Part shown: piece after piece, positions 59,345-64,000 of the stretch
How positions within the stretch are numbered: the first letter of the stretch is position 1
How the letters are laid out: each line of letters begins with the position of its first letter
NCBI GenBank assembly: GCA_033439295.1
Contig: JAVTLE010000015.1
Span: 186,001-250,000, forward strand
Source: Deuterostichococcus epilithicus
Lineage: Eukaryota; Chlorophyta; Trebouxiophyceae; Prasiolales; Stichococcaceae
Direction: 5' to 3'
DNA length: 64,000 bases
Made by a program: the position numbers and the translations under genes
Notes under the pieces: generated by a model
What the model was told of the DNA's origin: nothing
What the model saw: only the letters and a program-made list of their open reading frames with translations
Database searches by the model: none

Positions 59345-60833
59345 CCTGACGGGCCGCTGCTACACACACCTGCAGGGCTACCAAAAGAGTGGGTGATGGT
59401 AAACTCTGCCCTGGTCTGCTCCCGAGACATATGACTCCCTCTAAACCAGCACCGGCGGCCTGCTCTACAGCTTCGTGAGTAGCACAGGCCACTGGCACCG
59501 GCTGACCCGGCCAAGAGCAGCAGTGCAGGTTTGCTAAAAAAGCAGCAGATGGCTCGCCAGGCTGCCCTCCTGGCGCAGCTGTCCTGACAGCAGCTGGTTG
59601 ACAGTACGGCTGACAATGGCAGAGTCCTCACCTGTCAGCCACGCCCCGTGCAGTGGCAAAGAGGGCTCGCCAGGCGCTGCTGCACTGCTGAAGCGTGCCG
59701 GCTGCTAGCGAATTCAGTCGTAGAAATCGAGTCCCGAAAGGGTTTGCTCGGGGGCCTGTCTCCGGTGGCGTCGACACTCACAAGAGAGCTGACTAAGGAA
59801 AGTGCACCGCAGTCGCTTTCCAGCCATCGGTTGTGGCACTCGCGCCCCAATCTTTTGCAGATCAAAGGCAAGTCCAAAGGTGAGAGTACTGACAGTCGTG
59901 AGCGTGGGAGGCGAGGCGGAACCTGTACTTGTGTGCTCGCACGGGAGGCAGGCGCCAGGGAGCAGGTGCCGCTGGGATCGAAGCAGAGGACGTGAGCGAC
60001 CCGCCTGGCTGGAGCGCACGCCTGAGGTGTAGGCGCTGCGCGACAGGTGAGCTGGCAGCTTCTGCCGTGGGGTGGTCCAGATTTGCGGCAGCGGGTCCAT
60101 CCGACGAGCTGGGCGCGGAGCAAGGCGGTCTTGCTGGCTGTGCCACTCGGCACGCTCAGCTCCTCAGTCGCGCGAGCGTGCTCCTGTGAGTGGGAACCGA
60201 CAGACGTAGTGCAGGCCGTGGTACACATGGGGAGACAGGCTGCCTTATCGGGCTCTGACGGTTTCGAACCAGGGGTTACCCTGTCCTGCACACGGTAAAC
60301 AGACTCTGCATACAAGCTCTCAGGGCGACAGGCATGCGCACAGGCGTCTGGTGCGGTGTCATGCCTGTGCAGCGGTTCGCAGCGGCGCTGCTCACGAAGC
60401 CGTTGACAAAAGGTCTCATCTGCGGGGTGAAGGTCATGGGTAGTGGCGGTCGCCCTGGGCACCACTCACGCGCTGCATGCGCGACTGCCTTTAGATCTGG
60501 CATATCATCACCGAGGTCAAGCGAGGCCATCACGCACGCTGCTGCAAGCAGCACCCCTGCTGACACAGATCGCGATGTATCGGCTCCACTGTCCGGGCAT
60601 TCTGGCGTACGAGCCTCACACTATCTACGGTGTCCCATGCTGAGCATCTGACGATGATGGCATCTGCCGGTCATCGCACCAGCTAAAGGGCAGCTGTGCC
60701 ATAGCTTGCGCGAGTGGTTATATGCGCACCGTGGTGCCACTGCGCAGTCACAGTCGTGGTTTCGACACACAACGAGGAGGAGGGGACTCAGTGGCCTGGG
60801 CCCTCGCCCTGAGCAGAATTACGTAGCCACGGC
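59345..60833. promoter_or_regulatory. Divergent upstream region of eL21 and REF/SRPP genes
   Basis: About 1.5 kb between a minus-strand and a plus-strand start. It contains no recognisable exon; promoter role is inferred from position. Confidence 0.4.
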
Positions 60834-60863
60834 ATGTTTACTGGTGCACAGGCGTTCGGCGCC

Positions 60864-63800
60864 ATGGGCAAAACAAAGCGCTCCAGCAAGCGCAACCACA
60901 CGGTGGCGATCCACGGGACCAGCGCCTACCCGTACTCGCCCAAGGCGGTGCAGCCCCGCAGCAAGCCGCTGCCACGCACGTGAGTGCCGCCGGCGCAGCC
61001 CTTCCCTTGGCCATGGTCCACAGCAAGGGCTTGTGGACTGACCCGCTGCTTGCCGGGCACTTGCTTGAGGTGTGCTGTCAGACCGAGCGAGCTCAGTCCC
61101 GTGCCTGAGCGCTCCTGACCTTCGAATCGACCGTGCAGGGCATATTCCGCCAGCGACCTGCGGCGCCTGTTCACAAGCGTGAAGGGGCCCAATGGCATCA
61201 CCAAAAGCCGCGCCGGTGCTGCCAGCCCCTCGCTGGCGCACCGCGCCGCCAGCGGCCTGGAGCGCCTCATTGCCCGCATCATGCGCAGCCCGGCGGCGGG
61301 CAGCGGCGCGCACGGCCGGCGCAGCAGCGGCGGCGGCGGCGGTCTGTCGCCGGACACCTCGGCAGCGCGGGCGTCATACCTATCAGCCGTGGAGGGCAGG
61401 TGAGAGGACCGAGCAGATGTGCTGAAGCGGCGCTGAAACGGACATGGGGGATGCTACGGACTGTGGACTGGAGCCCTGTTGGCGGGGCTGCACCAGGACG
61501 GATGCATGGACTGAAGGAGGAACTCTACCGCCGAAGTTCCAGAGGTAGAGAACGTCTGCGAGCATGCGTGAACGAGTGCGTCACCATGTCTGCGCGTGCC
61601 TGCGCCCGCAGCTCGCTGGAGGAGTGGCAGATGACGGCGTCAGACAACCAGCTCAAGCGCCTGGGCTTTGTTTTGGCATACGCAGACTATTACTTCCACT
61701 GGGTGAGCTGAGCTTCAGCTGCATGTTTCAAAAAATGCGTGCAGTCTTCCTCTCCATGGCTGGTCAGCAAGGCGTTGGGGGCGCAGCCGCAGCGTCCATG
61801 CCTGCATGGCTGCACAGCTCATCGACACCGGCAGGGCTGAACCCTGTCACCCTGCTGCATGTTGGCGCGCGCCCCTGTGCATGGCCGTGAGCAACACATG
61901 CGCACCCGAGCGCCGGCCGCCTGTGCTGGTGCCGCAGGGCTTCGGGCTGGCGGCCTCAGTGTACAGCGCTGACAGTTTTGTTCTGCATTTATTTCAACCA
62001 TTTACTTATCCACTAGGGCTTTGGGCTGGCGGCCTCAGTGTACAGCACGGGGCGGTCGCTGGTGCCTGGCCCGCTCGCGGGCGTCGCCGGCTCCCTGGAG
62101 TCGACGGTGACAAACATCAGCATGCCGGTCATCAATGCGGTGACGGACCAGAGTGGCCGGGTGCGGGGCTCCTGCACCCTTGAACTGCCCTGCTGTCGAG
62201 CTTCCCGCAAGTGCACATGTACCGCATTGTAGCCGCTGAGGCGGATTGCTGCCATCTACTGTGCCAAGCATGATGTTATGAGGCTGCAAGGCCTGGCGTC
62301 TAGCTCAGCTGAAGGTTGAAGCTTACTTCCTTGGCTTCCAAAATCTGCTGCAGGTGCTCCAGTACCCCTGTTCGCAAAGGTGGATTGCGTCGGCAACGCC
62401 GCCAGCGGTCTTTGTGCAGCCAGACCTTGAAATCCTGGACTCCCGACTCTGCCGCAGGTGCTCAAGGGCCTGGACGCAAAAGTGGACAACGTCATCAACG
62501 CCGCCAGCGGCCTGTACGCCAGCAATGCCAGCGCGCTCAACAGCGCGGTGGCCAGCTCCGAGAAGGGGCTGGCGGTGTGCGCCGACGCCAAGGACGCGTA
62601 CCTCCACAAGATCGAGGACGCGCTCGCCCTGCTCAAGGTGGGTGTAGGGGTTACGGAGCCCAGCGACAGCCCATCCTCACTCTCCTGCCGCTGGAGTTTG
62701 GGAACCGCTTGGTGGGGACACTCAGTCGGTTGCACAGGCTGCGGCGCCAGGCACAGGCATCGAGGCCCTGCACCCGGTTGTAGTTCGTGGCCTCGTTATG
62801 GCTTGTGGCGCGCCCGGCCTGGCAAGTCGGGGACTGCAAGCCGTGGGGAGCCCCTAGCAGAGCTGGTCGCATGCCCCGCACCCTGCAGCAGAGGGTGTTG
62901 CTGTCGGACAAGCAATCAGCGCGACAGTGTCCAGAGCCGCTGGAGAGTGTGGAAAGATGGAAGGAACCTGTGGCGACCAGGGCGCATGCCATGTATCCGT
63001 GGGCGGAAGCTGACAGACAAGGCGGCGGTCATCGGCACATAGGAGCGCGGCGCCGCTGGCGGTAAATCACACACTCGCCACCGGGGACGGCGCAGCATCC
63101 TGTACTGTCCCACTCGCATTCTCCTCCGTCGCCTGGCCCGGCAGTCGTCGTGTCAGGCTGTGGGAGCGGGGCATGGGATGGTCGCCATCGCGGGCAGCGC
63201 AGCACCCCCTTCTGTTCAACTTGCATCTTCCATTGTTGACCGACTCCCTGAACCCTAAACGTGTCTGCTGCAGGAGCGGGGCATCGGCGGGGCGGCTGCG
63301 CTCGCGGCAGACAGGGTGGTGGCCACCGTCGGCAGCGTCAAGGCCATCCCGCCGTACCTGGAGACGGAGGCGAAGGCGCTCATGCTCAAGGTGGGGGCCT
63401 CCGCACCTGTGCGTCGGCTCACCCACCCCCGGGCAGCGTTGCCGGGGGATCTGCGAGCACGTCGAACGTGGCACACGGACACGCGGCCCGACCTGCGGGC
63501 TGCGGCCGAGGGCAGCCGCACGCGGGCACCGCCGGCCGTCGCTCGACCCGTCCGAGCGCCCTGCGCTGTCTGGCTACCAGCAAACCCTAAACCCTAAACC
63601 ATAAACCCCACCATCACGTGCAGGTGGGCGACGCGTGGGCCAAGCTGGCGGCGCTGCCGCCGGTGTCACTGCTGGTGTCCACAGCGCAGCCGTCCATCGA
63701 CTTCGCCTGGACCAAGTACCTCGACGCGCATGACGCCGTTGTCACCGCGCCCTCGTACAACAAGTGCGCAGCCTGTCTGCAGCGACCCTTCTGCATGCCT

Positions 63801-64000
63801 CAGCAGGGTCTCCCTTCGTTCGTCTGCCCGGACCAAGCACCCTTGGAAGCGCACGACGCTGTAGTTGCCGCGTCCTCCTGTGCCAGGTGAGCGGGAATTT
63901 CTAGGGTTTTGAGGCCAGGGCCCGTCTGAGACGCCACCTCGCCCCCCTCCTGCGCTGCTTCAAATCCTTGCACCGCCGCGCTGGGCACGCCCTCTGTGCA
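60864..64000 (+). CDS. REF/SRPP family protein (lipid-droplet associated type), 3' end beyond window
   Basis: Rubber elongation factor/small rubber particle proteins coat lipid droplets or stress-related membranes in plants. Exons: 60864-60979 (MGKTKRSSKRNHTVAIHG; an in-frame ATG at 60834 is an alternative start), 61139-61399 (basic, Gly/Ser-rich), 61612-61702 (NQLKRLGFVLAYADYYFHW), 62017-62160 (GFGLAASVYSTGRSLVPGPL...SMPVINAVTDQSGR), 62458-62637 (VLKGLDAKVDNVINAASGL), 63274-63390 (VVATVGSVKAIPPYLETEAK), 63624 to about 63763 (GDAWAKLAALPPVSLLVSTA...WTKYLDAHDAVV). Phases match throughout. The core from LKRLGF to VDNVI follows the family pattern (conserved YL/RLGF, GPL, VDxxI). The first two exons add about 125 residues, basic and low-complexity, not typical of plant members. 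No stop is seen before the edge in the preferred splice form. Confidence 0.75.
61938..62046 (+). repeat. Near-identical duplicate of an exon start, each with its own acceptor
   Basis: GGCTTCGGGCTGGCGGCCTC and the next ten bases (61938-61967) recur at 62017-62046 with one C/T change. The first is preceded by CAG, the second by TAG. The 79-base offset puts the two in different frames; only the second continues into the conserved REF exon. Confidence 0.8.
62354..62528 (+). repeat. REF/SRPP exon and decayed copy
   Basis: The exon start at 62458 (GTGCTCAAGGGCC...CAACGCCGCCAGCGG) has a decayed copy at 62354-62425 (GTGCTCCAGTACC...CAACGCCGCCAGCGG). Both follow a GCAG acceptor-like end. Confidence 0.7.
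63582..63610 (+). repeat. Interstitial telomere-like repeat in an intron
   Basis: AACCCTAAACCCTAAACC followed by ATAAACCCC, about three to four units of CCCTAAA, lies just before an exon of the REF gene. Shorter seeds occur at about 18696, 43791, 52668, 54686, and 63251, most of them in introns. Confidence 0.8.
63705..63884 (+). repeat. REF/SRPP exon segment and decayed copy
   Basis: At 63705-63764 the exon encodes WTKYLDAHDAVVTAPS. About 120 bases later (63825-63884) a copy reads LEAHDAVVAASS. They share GGACCAAG(T/C)AC and the GCGCA(T/C)GACGC block. Confidence 0.7.

Noticed and set aside
1-64000. Transposons, LTR elements, CRISPR arrays, rRNA or tRNA genes
   Set aside because: I found no transposase or reverse-transcriptase motif, no terminal repeats, no regular spacer array and no clear RNA gene; tRNAs with introns could be missed by eye.

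Overview
The window looks like nuclear DNA of a green alga (Chlorophyta, most likely Trebouxiophyceae). It is GC-rich, and its genes are cut into many short exons with short GTGAGT/GTGCG...CTGCAG introns. The proteins are plant-like (an HDA9-type histone deacetylase, a POWERDRESS/NCoR-like SANT protein, a DRP1-type dynamin, a REF/SRPP protein) and the telomere-type repeat seeds are of the plant form TTTAGGG. The class assignment is inference. Nearly all genes were read by hand-splicing conserved motifs, so end exons and linkers are approximate.

Layout, left to right. (1) 1-10.4 kb, minus strand: the first exon of a membrane or secreted protein running off the left edge, then a receptor-like TKL protein kinase (2079-10451) whose first exon is paralogous to it. 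(2) 12.9-22.1 kb, minus: a SMARCAL1-type annealing helicase with GRF finger, CCHC knuckle, HARP domain, SNF2 helicase and a C-terminal SUMO-interacting motif. (3) 23.2-24.5 kb, minus: a secreted Cys- and Pro-rich protein of unknown family. (4) 26.2-29.3 kb, minus: a family I inorganic pyrophosphatase with a signal peptide. (5) 30.1-35.2 kb, minus, and 36.1-49.2 kb, plus: a divergent pair encoding an HDA9-like class I histone deacetylase and a PWR/NCoR-like corepressor with three SANT domains. (6) 50.7-56.4 kb, minus: a DRP1-type dynamin. (7) 57.8-59.3 kb, minus: ribosomal protein eL21. (8) 60.8 kb to the right edge, plus: a REF/SRPP lipid-droplet-type protein, incomplete at its 3' end.

Two points deserve attention. 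First, the HDA9-like deacetylase and the PWR/NCoR-like protein are known physical partners in Arabidopsis, and here they lie head to head across about 0.9 kb. Second, several genes carry partial, decayed copies of their own exons inside the adjacent introns ('exon echoes'). They occur in the helicase, the deacetylase, the dynamin and the REF gene, sometimes with two copies in a row, and one dynamin exon has a copy 5 kb away. This may be a trace of intron birth or growth by local duplication. The window also has an unusually high share of GC-AG introns (at least eight well-supported cases) and telomere-like seeds scattered in introns.
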